Source: Paenibacillus montanisoli (GTDB lineage Bacteria; Bacillota; Bacilli; Paenibacillales; Paenibacillaceae). Taken from it: a stretch of DNA of 64,000 bases. The notes beneath the pieces are model-generated. The model worked only from the letters and a program-made list of their open reading frames with translations. It did not search any database and was not told where the DNA came from. The stretch covers positions 248,001-312,000 of the forward strand of contig NZ_QLUW01000003.1 of the NCBI RefSeq assembly GCF_003268025.1, written 5' to 3'. Position numbers and translations under genes: made by a program. This document shows positions 1 through 7,598 of the stretch, piece by piece (positions within the stretch are counted from its first letter, which is position 1; each line of letters opens with the position of its first letter).

Positions 1-2168
1 TGCTGGCAGTTGCTCGGGTTGACCCATTCCGCCGTCGGAACGGTCGCACGTTCGGCCACCTCGAAGATCGAATCGGCGTAGTGGCTGGCTGCCGTAATAT
101 CCGATGGGAAAAGCACGCGCAGCCGATGATCTTTCGCCGGGTTATCAAACACAGCGCGGACACGGACGCCTTGCTCGGAGCGGTTGAGGCTGACGCGCGT
201 GACGATCGTAATCGGCACGAGCTTGCTCGAGCGCTGCGCCTGCCGGTCAAGGAACGATACCATCGTTTCGATTTCCTGCTGCAGCCGCTCGTCGGCCTGT
301 TCCGGAATATCGAACGTATGCGTGACTTCATAGGTTGCCCGGTATGGTGTGTCTTCAACGACCGAGATCCGTGCCGGAACTCCTTTGGTCGTAATCGCGG
401 TATCGCCGTTTGGCTGCTTGAAAATATACTCGTTGCCGATATCCCCGACATTTTCGTAAACGCCAAGCCCGGTGTACGTTTGGCCGCTGCTTTTGTCCGT
501 GACGGCCAGGCTGCCGTCGCCTTCGATTGTCACGTGAAGATGAGCATTCTCCATCGTGTTAGGCTGCGCGATTAGCGAAGCGGACTGGGTCGAAGCCGAT
601 GCCGATGCCGATGCCGATGCGGATGGCACCCAAGCATAAGCGGAATACCCCATTGCAGGGAGCTTGCCGGTTTCGAACGTAACGGCTACGGCGCGGGCAA
701 AATAAGGCTGCCTGAACTTGTCGTCCGGCAAATCATAGCCAAATCGCACGCCCAGATCCACGCTCGTAAAATCGAGCTTTTCGCCGAGATGGTTCACGAG
801 GCAGCCCTCGGCTGCCGTTTGCTCCAAGGCTTGCCGGGCCGTTTCCGTCGGATGCTCGCCTGGCCTAAAGTAGCGGCGGCCGAGCTCTAGCTCCACGGTC
901 ACTACGCCGCTCTGCGAATAGCCGCTCGTGCCGTAGACGACGAAAGGCACGCTGTCTGTGCTAATGGCCGCAAAGCCGGAAGTGTTGATTTGCGTGCTAA
1001 GATGGGCCAAGCTGTCGGCGATGACAGCCGCGGCGACGCCTTTGCTTTTCTCGAAGCGGGTCTTCATTTCATGGTAAACCTCGTCGACGCTGCAGCCGCA
1101 GATGCTGTCATGAGGATGATTTTGCATAAGGGTTTTCCACGCGTAGTTCAGCAGTCCGTGCGGGTACGGACGACCTTGTGCGTGCGCGAATGCGGCGAGA
1201 GGCTCGGCGATCTTTTCCAGCATCGTTTGGTTTTCTTGGTTGAGCTGCTTAATATAAATCCGCGAGGATGCCGTGTTGACTAGGGTGAACCAGCCGTCGG
1301 TACGCTGGCCGCGCAGCTCGCCTCGAATGGTGCTGAGCCTCTCGGGCAGCGATGCTTGCACCGCCTGTACGTAATCGTCGTAATTGGAATGAATGAATTC
1401 ATAATCCGGGTAGAGCTCGCGCGCGGTGCGGAGTGCAGCGGACAGGTTGGCCTGCGCCGGCTGGTGGTCGCAGCCGTTCATCAGCAGCAAATGCGGCGTA
1501 GATGCGTAGCGCGATGCATTGGCGATGGCTTTGTCCCAGAATTTGCGGGCTGCCGCAGGATCCTCGGGAATTTCCATGCCGTTGTTGTACCAGTTGGCGA
1601 ACAGGATGCCAAGCACCCGCGATCCGTCAGGCGACTCCCAGTACAGTTCAGAGAACGGCGACTCCAGGTCCGTCGCGTCCGCGACGCTGTTGTTAAAACC
1701 GGTTGCTTTCACGCCGCGGCCGAACACAGCCGTCGTGATGCCGGCTTGCTGAAGGATTTGCGCAGCCTGCCCCATATTGCCGAACGAATCGGGAAAATAG
1801 CCAAGCTTGGAGACGGGGCCGTAGACCTTCGCGTCGCGGTGGCCGATTTGCATATTGCGGATATTCGACTCGCTGCTCGTCAGAAATTCGTCCTGCAAAA
1901 TGTACCAAGGCCCGGCGGAGAGCTTGCCTTCCTGTACGAGCCCAATGAGCTTCTCCCGCTTCTCGGGATAGACCTGCAAATAATCCTCGAGCACAATCGT
2001 TTGGCCGTCGAGGTAGAAGCTGCGAAATTCCGGATCATTGTCCATGATGTCTAGAAGACCATCCATCGTTTGAATGAGCTTGGCATGATGCGCCTCGTAG
2101 GGCATATACCATTCGCGGTCCCAGTGCGTATGTGAAATGACGTGAATGACGGCTTTCGGCGTGGACAT
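1..2168 (-). CDS. GH38 alpha-mannosidase, C-terminus beyond the window
   Basis: Retaining alpha-mannosidase that removes mannose from mannans or N-glycan-type oligosaccharides, probably cytoplasmic because no signal peptide is visible. The reading frame is open from 2168 to the left edge (722 codons). The N-terminus carries the zinc motif HTHWDREW (His15 and Asp17 as ligands), and LGYFPDSFGNMGQ contains the probable nucleophile Asp of GH38. The second half matches the GH38 middle and C-terminal beta domains. The start ATG follows AAGAGGT at a normal distance. It lies 109 bases downstream of the GntR/LacI-type regulator on the same strand, with an AT-rich palindrome between them, so it is probably that regulator's target. 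A short Ser-Ala tract is encoded by a hexanucleotide repeat at 595-624. The family is clear; the exact substrate linkage is not. Confidence 0.93.
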   Translation of the reverse strand, partial: MSTPKAVIHVISHTHWDREWYMPYEAHHAKLIQTMDGLLDIMDNDPEFRSFYLDGQTIVLEDYLQVYPEKREKLIGLVQEGKLSAGPWYILQDEFLTSSESNIRNMQIGHRDAKVYGPVSKLGYFPDSFGNMGQAAQILQQAGITTAVFGRGVKATGFNNSVADATDLESPFSELYWESPDGSRVLGILFANWYNNGMEIPEDPAAARKFWDKAIANASRYASTPHLLLMNGCDHQPAQANLSAALRTARELYPDYEFIHSNYDDYVQAVQASLPERLSTIRGELRGQRTDGWFTLVNTASSRIYIKQLNQENQTMLEKIAEPLAAFAHAQGRPYPHGLLNYAWKTLMQNHPHDSICGCSVDEVYHEMKTRFEKSKGVAAAVIADSLAHLSTQINTSGFAAISTDSVPFVVYGTSGYSQSGVVTVELELGRRYFRPGEHPTETARQALEQTAAEGCLVNHLGEKLDFTSVDLGVRFGYDLPDDKFRQPYFARAVAVTFETGKLPAMGYSAYAWVPSASASASASASTQSASLIAQPNTMENAHLHVTIEGDGSLAVTDKSSGQTYTGLGVYENVGDIGNEYIFKQPNGDTAITTKGVPARISVVEDTPYRATYEVTHTFDIPEQADERLQQEIETMVSFLDRQAQRSSKLVPITIVTRVSLNRSEQGVRVRAVFDNPAKDHRLRVLFPSDITAASHYADSIFEVAERATVPTAEWVNPSNCQ
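595..624. repeat. Hexanucleotide microsatellite GCCGAT
   Basis: Four perfect tandem copies of GCCGAT plus one variant copy (GCGGAT) inside the mannosidase gene. In the coding strand they give an in-frame Ser-Ala repeat, so copy-number slippage would lengthen or shorten the linker without a frameshift. Confidence 0.85.
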
Positions 2169-2192
2169 GGGGGCAGACCTCTTTTCGAATGA

Positions 2193-2216
2193 AATATTAA
2201 AATATATTTTAATATT
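2193..2216. promoter_or_regulatory. 24-bp perfect palindrome, probable operator of the GntR/LacI-type regulator
   Basis: The 12-base half AATATTAAAATA is followed by its exact reverse complement. It sits in the 109-base gap between the regulator and the mannosidase gene, 25 bases upstream of the mannosidase start. A related AT-rich sequence (3462-3480) lies just upstream of the regulator's own start, which suggests autoregulation. GntR-domain regulators bind short palindromes; assignment to this protein is inference. Confidence 0.6.
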
Positions 2217-2277
2217 AAATCCGGCTTTATTTTTTGTAAATAAAATATATAAAAAAAATCCCCGTGACCGGATTCGA

Positions 2278-3435
2278 TCATGGGGTGTTAGGCTTGCTTG
2301 TCGATTGTCTGACGATCAGCGTCGTGCCGAGAATGAGCTTGGCGCCGTTTCGATCCTGCGCCGGCGCTAGGACGAGCTTGGCCGCTTCGCGGCCGATCCT
2401 GTAGAAATTTTGCTCCACCGTCGTGAGCGGCACCTCCAGATGCTCCGTAAACGAGTGGTTATCGAAGCCCGTTATCGACAGCTGCTCCGGTACGGCAATT
2501 CCCCGCTGAAGCGCGGACTTGAGCAGGCCGGTGGCGGTAAAATCATTGACGGCGACCGCGGCGGTCGGGGCGGGCGAGATGGCCAGCAGACGGTCGAGCA
2601 GCCTGTCGTATTGAATGCTCGCATCAGCATCCGCGCCGTCCTGCAGCACTTCCCAGTTTACGAGCCATTCCGGCTTGGGAGGGATGCCTGCTTCGATCAG
2701 CGCGTTGCAGTATCCTTTGTAGCGGTCGCTGACGGACACGGCTTCCTTCCACGACTGGCAGACGAAGGCGAGGCGCCGGTGTCCGAGCCCAATTAGATGC
2801 GAAGCGAGACTGCGGCCCGCTTCCACGTTATTCGACACGACGAGCGGCGCGTCCAGCCCTTCGATATTCCGGTCGATCAGCGTGAACGGAATGCCCTCGA
2901 TTGCGAGACGGCCGAACACGTCGATGTTCTTGTAGCTGGAGACGGGGTAGACGATAATGCCGCTGACCCGGTCTTTAGCCAGCTTCTGAATGATGCTTCG
3001 CTCGACGCCGTCATCGTATTTGGAATTATGGAACGTGACATAAAGGCCCTGTGCGGCACATTCTTCTTCCACCCCGCGAAAAATCTCATAACCGATCGTT
3101 TCGCTGAACGGCATGACGAGGGAGATGACCGGCATAGGCAAAGTTGAAGCTGAGGCTGCGGGCGCTTCGCTTGCAGCAGCGGTTCCTGTGAGCGGTGTTT
3201 CTGCCGGGTCATTAGCGCGTTCGGTGACGAAAGTGCCTTTTTTCTTAATCCGCTTGATCAGTCCGCCAGCTTCCAGCTCCCGCATCGCATGGGTGACCGT
3301 GATCGCGCTTACCCCGAATTGCTCCGCAATTTCCGGCCCGATCGGCAGCTTGTCTCCCGCGCGCAGCTCCCCGTTCGCAATCCGATCCGTGTAGTAGTCG
3401 ATGATGATTTGATAGCGAGGTTTATGCTCTTTCAC
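2278..3435 (-). CDS. GntR/LacI-type transcriptional regulator (AraR-like architecture)
   Basis: Sugar-responsive transcription factor. Residues 1-70 form a GntR winged helix (GDKLPIGPEIAEQFGVSAITVTHAMRELE region) and residues about 105-380 form a periplasmic-binding-protein-like LacI sensor domain (ISLVMPF, VNDFTATG, TTVEQNFYRIGREAAKL). A low-complexity Ala/Pro linker joins them. This architecture is known from AraR of Bacillus, where sugar binding releases the operator. The start is GTG at 3435, preceded by GGAGG five bases upstream. It is co-oriented with the GH38 mannosidase that follows, so a mannoside or mannose derivative is the most likely inducer (inference). An AT-rich near-palindrome overlaps its promoter region. 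Confidence 0.9.
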   Translation of the reverse strand: MKEHKPRYQIIIDYYTDRIANGELRAGDKLPIGPEIAEQFGVSAITVTHAMRELEAGGLIKRIKKKGTFVTERANDPAETPLTGTAAASEAPAASASTLPMPVISLVMPFSETIGYEIFRGVEEECAAQGLYVTFHNSKYDDGVERSIIQKLAKDRVSGIIVYPVSSYKNIDVFGRLAIEGIPFTLIDRNIEGLDAPLVVSNNVEAGRSLASHLIGLGHRRLAFVCQSWKEAVSVSDRYKGYCNALIEAGIPPKPEWLVNWEVLQDGADADASIQYDRLLDRLLAISPAPTAAVAVNDFTATGLLKSALQRGIAVPEQLSITGFDNHSFTEHLEVPLTTVEQNFYRIGREAAKLVLAPAQDRNGAKLILGTTLIVRQSTSKPNTP

Positions 3436-3461
3436 GCTAATCCTCCAGACCGTTCCGTCTC

Positions 3462-3480
3462 ATTAATATATATTTTATTA
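3462..3480. promoter_or_regulatory. Second AT-rich operator-like site upstream of the regulator
   Basis: ATTAATATATATTTTATTA closely resembles the core of the perfect palindrome at 2193-2216 and lies 27 bases upstream of the regulator's GTG start, where a repressor would block its own promoter. Supported only by similarity and position. Confidence 0.45.
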
Positions 3481-3519
3481 GTATAATGCAAAGTTGACGG
3501 GCTGTACAATAGGAGGCAA

Positions 3520-3601
3520 CAAGAGCGGTAATAGGTACCGCACATAGGCGGAAAAGCGGCGAATTGGCGTCAAGAGCGGTAATAGGTACCGCACATAGGC
3601 G
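3520..3601. repeat. Two 31-bp direct repeats with internal hairpin, 51-bp period
   Basis: Identical 31-base copies occupy 3520-3550 and 3571-3601 and continue with a shared GAAAAG-like flank. Each holds GCGGT-AATAGGT-ACCGC, a five-pair hairpin. The repeats lie in the 250-base gap between the regulator and the cupredoxin gene. An open frame crosses them on the minus strand but looks non-coding (a repeated RYLLPLL motif created by the repeat itself). Probable copies of a dispersed short palindromic element. Confidence 0.7.
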
Positions 3602-3630
3602 AAAAGGCCGCAACAGACAGTCTCAAAATA

Positions 3631-3663
3631 AAAAGCCCAGCAGTAGAGCCTCTTCTGCTGGGC
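3631..3663 (-). terminator. Intrinsic terminator of the cupredoxin lipoprotein gene
   Basis: Nine-pair stem GCCCAGCAG/CTGCTGGGC (3635-3643 with 3655-3663). Read on the minus strand it is followed by TTTTATTTT, immediately downstream of the cupredoxin stop codon. Confidence 0.85.
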
Positions 3664-3685
3664 CAATCAACTTTAGCAACAAAAT

Positions 3686-4171
3686 TTAAGCTTCATCCAC
3701 AATAAGCGTACCCTTCATATCCCGGTGTCCATTGCCGCACATAACGGAGCAGTGAAACTCGAATGTACCGGCATTGGCTGCATCGAACTCGCCGCTGCCG
3801 TCGCCTTGAATGTCCACGTTGTAATCCGGAATGGCGAAGCCGTGGCCGCCGTCATCGCTCGTCAGCGTGATTTTGACATGGTCGCCTTTCTTGACCCGAA
3901 TCTCCGGCTGATCGTACTCGAAATCTTTGGCGGTTAGTTTAATTTCCACCGTGCTGCCCTCTGAGGCTTGCGTGTTCTCGGTCGTGTTGGTTGAGTTAGT
4001 TGTGTCAGTTGCTTCTGTTGTGTTGGTCGTGTTGGTGGACGCTTCGCTGTTCACTGCTGCGTTAGTGTTCGCGTTTTCCTCGCTGCTGCCGTTATTGTTG
4101 CTGCCGCAAGCGCTGGTAATTGCCGCCGCCAAAACGACTGTTGCGACTAGTGCTGCAAATTTGGTTTTCAT
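3686..4171 (-). CDS. CuA-type cupredoxin lipoprotein
   Basis: Membrane-anchored extracytoplasmic copper protein of 161 residues. The signal ends in a lipobox (ITSAC, Cys22), followed by a Thr/Asn/Ser/Glu-rich linker to about residue 70 and one cupredoxin domain to the end. The copper site is visible: HGFAIPDYNV gives the first His, and CSVMCGNGHRDM has the exact C-x3-C-x3-H-x2-M spacing of the binuclear CuA centre of cytochrome c oxidase subunit II (CSEICGANHSFM in known enzymes). Without the two transmembrane helices of subunit II, it is more likely an electron carrier or copper-transfer protein than an oxidase subunit. Single gene with its own terminator. A truncated duplicate of its 5' end lies upstream. 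Confidence 0.88.
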   Translation of the reverse strand: MKTKFAALVATVVLAAAITSACGSNNNGSSEENANTNAAVNSEASTNTTNTTEATDTTNSTNTTENTQASEGSTVEIKLTAKDFEYDQPEIRVKKGDHVKITLTSDDGGHGFAIPDYNVDIQGDGSGEFDAANAGTFEFHCSVMCGNGHRDMKGTLIVDEA

Positions 4172-4211
4172 CCTTGTTACACTCCTTTACCAATTGAGTA
4201 CATTATATGAA

Positions 4212-4412
4212 TCATATGTCGGTCGTGTCGGTCGTGTTGGTCGTGTAGGCGGACGCCACATTGTTCACTGCCGCGTTCGTGCTTGCATTCCCCTCGTTGT
4301 TGCCATTGTTGCCGTTGTTTCCGTTATCGTTGTTGTTGCTGTCTCCGCAAGCGCTGACAACGACAGCCGCAAGAACTAACAATGCGACAAGTGCTGTAAA
4401 TTTGGCTTTCAT
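4212..4412 (-). pseudogene. Truncated duplicate of the cupredoxin lipoprotein (leader and linker only)
   Basis: A 66-residue frame whose lipoprotein signal (lipobox VVSAC), Asn-rich linker and Thr-rich stretch repeat the first 60 or so residues of the downstream cupredoxin lipoprotein, but it stops before any copper domain. The start ATG at 4412 has GGAGGAGTG upstream, and the upstream region also resembles that of the complete gene, so a tandem duplication followed by loss of the 3' part is the simplest history. It could still yield a short lipopeptide. It lies 40 bases upstream of the intact gene and may be co-transcribed with it. Confidence 0.65.
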
Positions 4413-4504
4413 CCTCTTATCACTCCTCCACTTTTTGGATTCATTTGCCATCGTAGCATAGGAACATTAAAAGAACATGAAGAGATCGTCCAAATGAGAG
4501 GATA

Positions 4505-4532
4505 TTAACGTTAACTTAACAACATCTACACA
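4505..4532 (+). promoter_or_regulatory. Pho box (three TTAACA-like repeats at 11-bp spacing)
   Basis: TTAACG at 4505, TTAACA at 4516 and TACACA at 4527 are spaced exactly 11 bases, as in PhoP-binding direct repeats of Bacillus. They lie 73 bases upstream of the alkaline phosphatase start. This predicts induction by phosphate starvation through PhoPR. Confidence 0.65.
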
Positions 4533-4604
4533 TCCCGAAAACATCCTCCTAACCTACTCCTAGTACCTTTAAATAGAACCAAACAACTAGGAGGTAGAGA
4601 AACG

Positions 4605-5867
4605 ATGTTGCAAAAGAAAATCGGATTAAAGTCCGCGCTGGCAGGTACCGCTGCCGCTGCGCTTGTAGTGACGAGCATTTTGACGACGCCATCTACGGAT
4701 GAGGCTGAGGCAGCTTCCTCGCAATCGAAGAACGTCATTCTTTTCGTCGGAGACGGCATGGGTGCCGCTGCGCGCGACGCAATCCGGCTGGCAACTGTCG
4801 GAGAGAAAGGCGAGCTGGCGATGGATGCGATGCCTTTCGCGGGTCTGGTTCATACGAGCTCAACGGTGCCGGTAACGGATTCGGCCGCATCGGCTACGGC
4901 GTATGCAAGCGGCGTGAAAACGTATAATGGCGCGATCGGCATGGATGCGGATAAGAAGCCGGTCAAGACCATCATGGAATACGCGAAGGAAGCGGGAAAA
5001 GCAACGGGCGTCGTGTCGACCAGCCAAGTAACGGATGCAACTGGTGCGGCATTCGGCGCTCATGTGGAGAACCGTTCCGCGCAAAGCGATATCGCGCTGC
5101 AATTTTTGACGCAGAGCAAGATCGACGTCATTCTCGGGGGCGGGGAAGATTACTGGTATCCGGCAGGCGACCCGGGCAAGTTCCAGGATGCACCGGCTGA
5201 AGATCCTTCGGAGAAGAGTAAAGGCACGCAGGGCAATCTCGTGAACAAAGCAAAAGAGCTTGGCTACAGCTTTGTGTCCAACAAAACGGAGCTGCAAAAC
5301 GCCAAGGGCGGCAAGCTGCTCGGCCTGTTCGCTAACGAAGAAATGTTCCAGCAGCGCGAAGAGGGCAAAGGCGACATCTACAACCCGGTCGTTTCTTTGC
5401 AAGAGATGACAAAGAAGGCGATCGATACGCTCGCCGCTAACAAGAAGGGCTTCTTCCTCATGGTGGAAGAGGAAGGCACGGATGAATTCGCCCATAATAA
5501 CAATGCGAAAATGACGATTAAAGCCGGTCAGGAACTGGACCGCGCCGTGCAGGTTGCGAAAGATTTTGCGAAGAAAAATCCGGACACGCTCGTGCTTGTG
5601 CTCGCCGACCATGAAACGGGCGGCTTCTCGATCGAGGAAGTGTCCGAGGACGAGAGCGGCGACGGCATCTCGAAGGAAGACGGACCTTTCGCGATCGCAG
5701 GCTCCGAACATAATTTCGTCGTTGACTGGACGACGTCCGGCCATACCGCAGTAGATATTCCGGTTACGGCTATGGGTAAAAACGCGGAGCTGTTCTCGGG
5801 CATTTACGAAAATACGGAAATTTTCAACAAGCTGATGCAATCGTTGGGTCTTAAGCATAAGAAATAA
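4605..5867 (+). CDS. phoA: Secreted alkaline phosphatase (PhoA/PhoB type)
   Basis: Exported phosphomonoesterase that frees phosphate from organic esters during phosphate starvation. A Sec signal peptide covers residues 1-36 (cleavage after AEA). The mature part shows the family's metal and catalytic motifs: VGDGMG (metal Asp), VTDSAASATAYASG with the phosphorylated Ser, EEEGTDEFAHNN, LADHETGGFS and TSGHTA (zinc His). At 420 residues it matches Bacillus enzymes. The start ATG follows AGGAGGTAGAGAAACG. It is monocistronic: a Pho box upstream and a strong terminator directly downstream. The family is certain; the symbol is given by type. Confidence 0.93.
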   Translation: MLQKKIGLKSALAGTAAAALVVTSILTTPSTDEAEAASSQSKNVILFVGDGMGAAARDAIRLATVGEKGELAMDAMPFAGLVHTSSTVPVTDSAASATAYASGVKTYNGAIGMDADKKPVKTIMEYAKEAGKATGVVSTSQVTDATGAAFGAHVENRSAQSDIALQFLTQSKIDVILGGGEDYWYPAGDPGKFQDAPAEDPSEKSKGTQGNLVNKAKELGYSFVSNKTELQNAKGGKLLGLFANEEMFQQREEGKGDIYNPVVSLQEMTKKAIDTLAANKKGFFLMVEEEGTDEFAHNNNAKMTIKAGQELDRAVQVAKDFAKKNPDTLVLVLADHETGGFSIEEVSEDESGDGISKEDGPFAIAGSEHNFVVDWTTSGHTAVDIPVTAMGKNAELFSGIYENTEIFNKLMQSLGLKHKK

Positions 5868-5875
5868 GATGAGAA

Positions 5876-5909
5876 GAAGCTAGCCGCATAACGTGGCTAG
5901 CTTCTTTTT
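5876..5909 (+). terminator. Terminator of the alkaline phosphatase gene
   Basis: Ten-pair stem GAAGCTAGCC/GGCTAGCTTC (5876-5885 with 5895-5904) followed by a T run. The same stem core recurs in the terminator at 6359-6386. Confidence 0.9.
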
Positions 5910-5978
5910 GTTCGATTAATCGCGCAACTATTAGCGAGCGGAAGTCGTATAAAAAGAAACTAAAAAGGGGGAGCTGTG

Positions 5979-6350
5979 ATGATGCAATTCAGTCGCATAA
6001 CATTAGTTTGGATCGGTTTATTGACTTGCATGACTGTGCTGGCCGGTTGCGCGAAAACAGACAACCACCCGGAGAGTCCAGTTGTCAAAAAGGAACAAAC
6101 CGTAGAAATAGCAGGATTAACAAACGAAATCAGAAAGGTAACGTCATCACAACTGAGCCAAATCACCAAGGATATGACCTACAAAGAAGTGATAGACGAA
6201 TGGGGAAATAGCAAGGACATCGGTTCAGGACGATATATTTTCAGATATGAGATTGAAAACGGGGAATACCTTGAACTAAATTTTGGACATTTTGACGAAG
6301 TACTAAGTGATGAGAGCTATCAATCCATTCAGAACCTATTGAATGGGTAA
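5979..6350 (+). CDS. Small lipoprotein with SmpA/BLIP-like C-terminal domain
   Basis: A 123-residue exported lipoprotein: hydrophobic signal, lipobox VLAGC near residue 24, then a charged domain. The segment MTYKEVIDEWGNSKDIGSG with the following FRYEIENGEYLELNFGHFDEVL has the pattern of small SmpA/OmlA-BLIP-like domains (helix, then a G-x-P-like turn and beta strands), but this is a fold-level impression. AAGGGGGAGC precedes three possible starts (GTG 5976, ATG 5979, ATG 5982); 5979 has the best spacing. It is transcribed alone between two nearly identical terminators. Function unknown. Confidence 0.75.
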   Translation: MMQFSRITLVWIGLLTCMTVLAGCAKTDNHPESPVVKKEQTVEIAGLTNEIRKVTSSQLSQITKDMTYKEVIDEWGNSKDIGSGRYIFRYEIENGEYLELNFGHFDEVLSDESYQSIQNLLNG

Positions 6351-6356
6351 ACACGA

Positions 6357-6398
6357 AAGAAGCTAGCCGAAAACTCGGCTAGCTTCTTCATTTTACTC
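6357..6398. terminator. Convergent terminator, near copy of the phoA terminator
   Basis: Stem GAAGCTAGCCGA/TCGGCTAGCTTC (6359-6370 with 6375-6386), T-rich on the plus side. It serves the small lipoprotein gene and possibly the oppositely oriented amidoligase gene. Confidence 0.8.
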
Positions 6399-6452
6399 GG
6401 CTGCTGAGCTGCTGCCCGCGTATGAGCACGCAGGCACAAGCATAGCTCCCGA

Positions 6453-7361
6453 TTACTCCTTGTGCCGCCGCACGATCTTCCAGCCTTCGGACGGCGGTGT
6501 AACGACGTACTCCGTCGTCGTACCGCCCTCGTCTTCGACAGCGACGACGAACCCGTCAGCAGCCGGCAAAACGTGGAGTATCTCGCCATGCAACACGAGC
6601 TGCTGCACAACCGGTTCGATTACGGGGACAAGCAGCTCCTCGAGCCGAATCCGTTCCTGGTACCAGCGTGGTGCAGGAGTCGGAGCAGGGTACCCTCGGA
6701 CAGGCGCGTTCAGGGCATCGGCGAACGCCTCTTTCTCGCGAGGAAGCTCCATCCCGGCCCCGACTGCAGAAACGAACCGCAAGCACAGCTCGATCGTGTT
6801 CAGCACCTCATCCAGCCGGATGCTGCCATTGGCGTAACGGATTTCCGCCGTTCCGATATCGAACCAGGAAGCCGCATTAATGCCGCATCGATGCGATTGC
6901 GGCCGGCCATGGTTATGCACCGCCTCTGCCGAGGGCTCCGTTGCGTATCGTCCGCGGATCTCTCTCGTCACCGGCGGACAGAAGATAAGCCGGTGCCCGC
7001 TCGTTCCAAGCAGCGCTTGCAGCGTCTCCTGATATGCCAGCGCTGCATCGAGCAGAGGCGGCACGATGTCCGCGCCCCATGGCTCAAGCCCGACATGCAC
7101 ATGCAGCCCGCAGCTCCAATTCGCCGTCGCCCCCTGCGCCTGAAGCCGATCCAGCATGATCCGGATCTGGTCCCGCTCTATCCACAGCATCGGCGGGGGC
7201 TTCAACTCGCTGCCCGAAGGCGCGCCGGTTTCGTCAAGCTGCAGTTCATCCAAGGACATCACCCAGCCGGGCAGCAATTCCACTTCAGCGGGCCGCCCGC
7301 CTATAAACTCAATTTCTACACCGAATTTGATCTGCTTCCAATCTACGGCTCTTGGCCACAT
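6453..7361 (-). CDS. Amidoligase family protein (COOH-NH2 ligase)
   Basis: ATP-dependent amide-bond-forming enzyme of the glutamine synthetase/gamma-glutamylcysteine ligase-like fold (Amidoligase_2 type). Visible motifs: FGVEIEF at residues 13-19 (metal Glu residues), SELKPPP near 50, CGLHVHVG near 84-91, and the Arg-bearing AEIRYANGSIR near 175. The 302-residue length is typical. The family joins amino groups to carboxylates in peptide tags or modified peptides; the substrate here is unknown. The start ATG is preceded by GAGAGGA. It is divergent from the GIY-YIG-like gene and belongs to the group ending in the TerD-like protein. Confidence 0.82.
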   Translation of the reverse strand: MWPRAVDWKQIKFGVEIEFIGGRPAEVELLPGWVMSLDELQLDETGAPSGSELKPPPMLWIERDQIRIMLDRLQAQGATANWSCGLHVHVGLEPWGADIVPPLLDAALAYQETLQALLGTSGHRLIFCPPVTREIRGRYATEPSAEAVHNHGRPQSHRCGINAASWFDIGTAEIRYANGSIRLDEVLNTIELCLRFVSAVGAGMELPREKEAFADALNAPVRGYPAPTPAPRWYQERIRLEELLVPVIEPVVQQLVLHGEILHVLPAADGFVVAVEDEGGTTTEYVVTPPSEGWKIVRRHKE

Positions 7362-7598
7362 GGTTTATCGTCCTCTCGTTTGTATGATGACATGAGACTT
7401 GGTGCATACCGAGAGGAGGCGGACCACGGGCTTACCGGGGAATTTTCATTTTTGGCATGGCAAGCTTTCCTCCTATTTTGTTTATGTCGAAATGATACTC
7501 ATCCTATTCGTCGCTGCATGATAGCATACCTTTTCCCGATCGGATCGTTTTTATATTATAATAATCGCTGCATTTACTTTACTTATAGGGAGCGCATC

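Noticed and set aside
3478-3666. 62-codon minus-strand frame with a repeated RYLLPLL motif
   Set aside because: It is a translation of the 31-bp intergenic repeats and ends within the cupredoxin terminator.
6462-7598. A continuous plus-strand frame fusing this stretch to the GIY-YIG-like gene (608 codons)
   Set aside because: The 5' part lies opposite the amidoligase gene and has no domain; the ribosome binding site and the domain start support the ATG at 7599.
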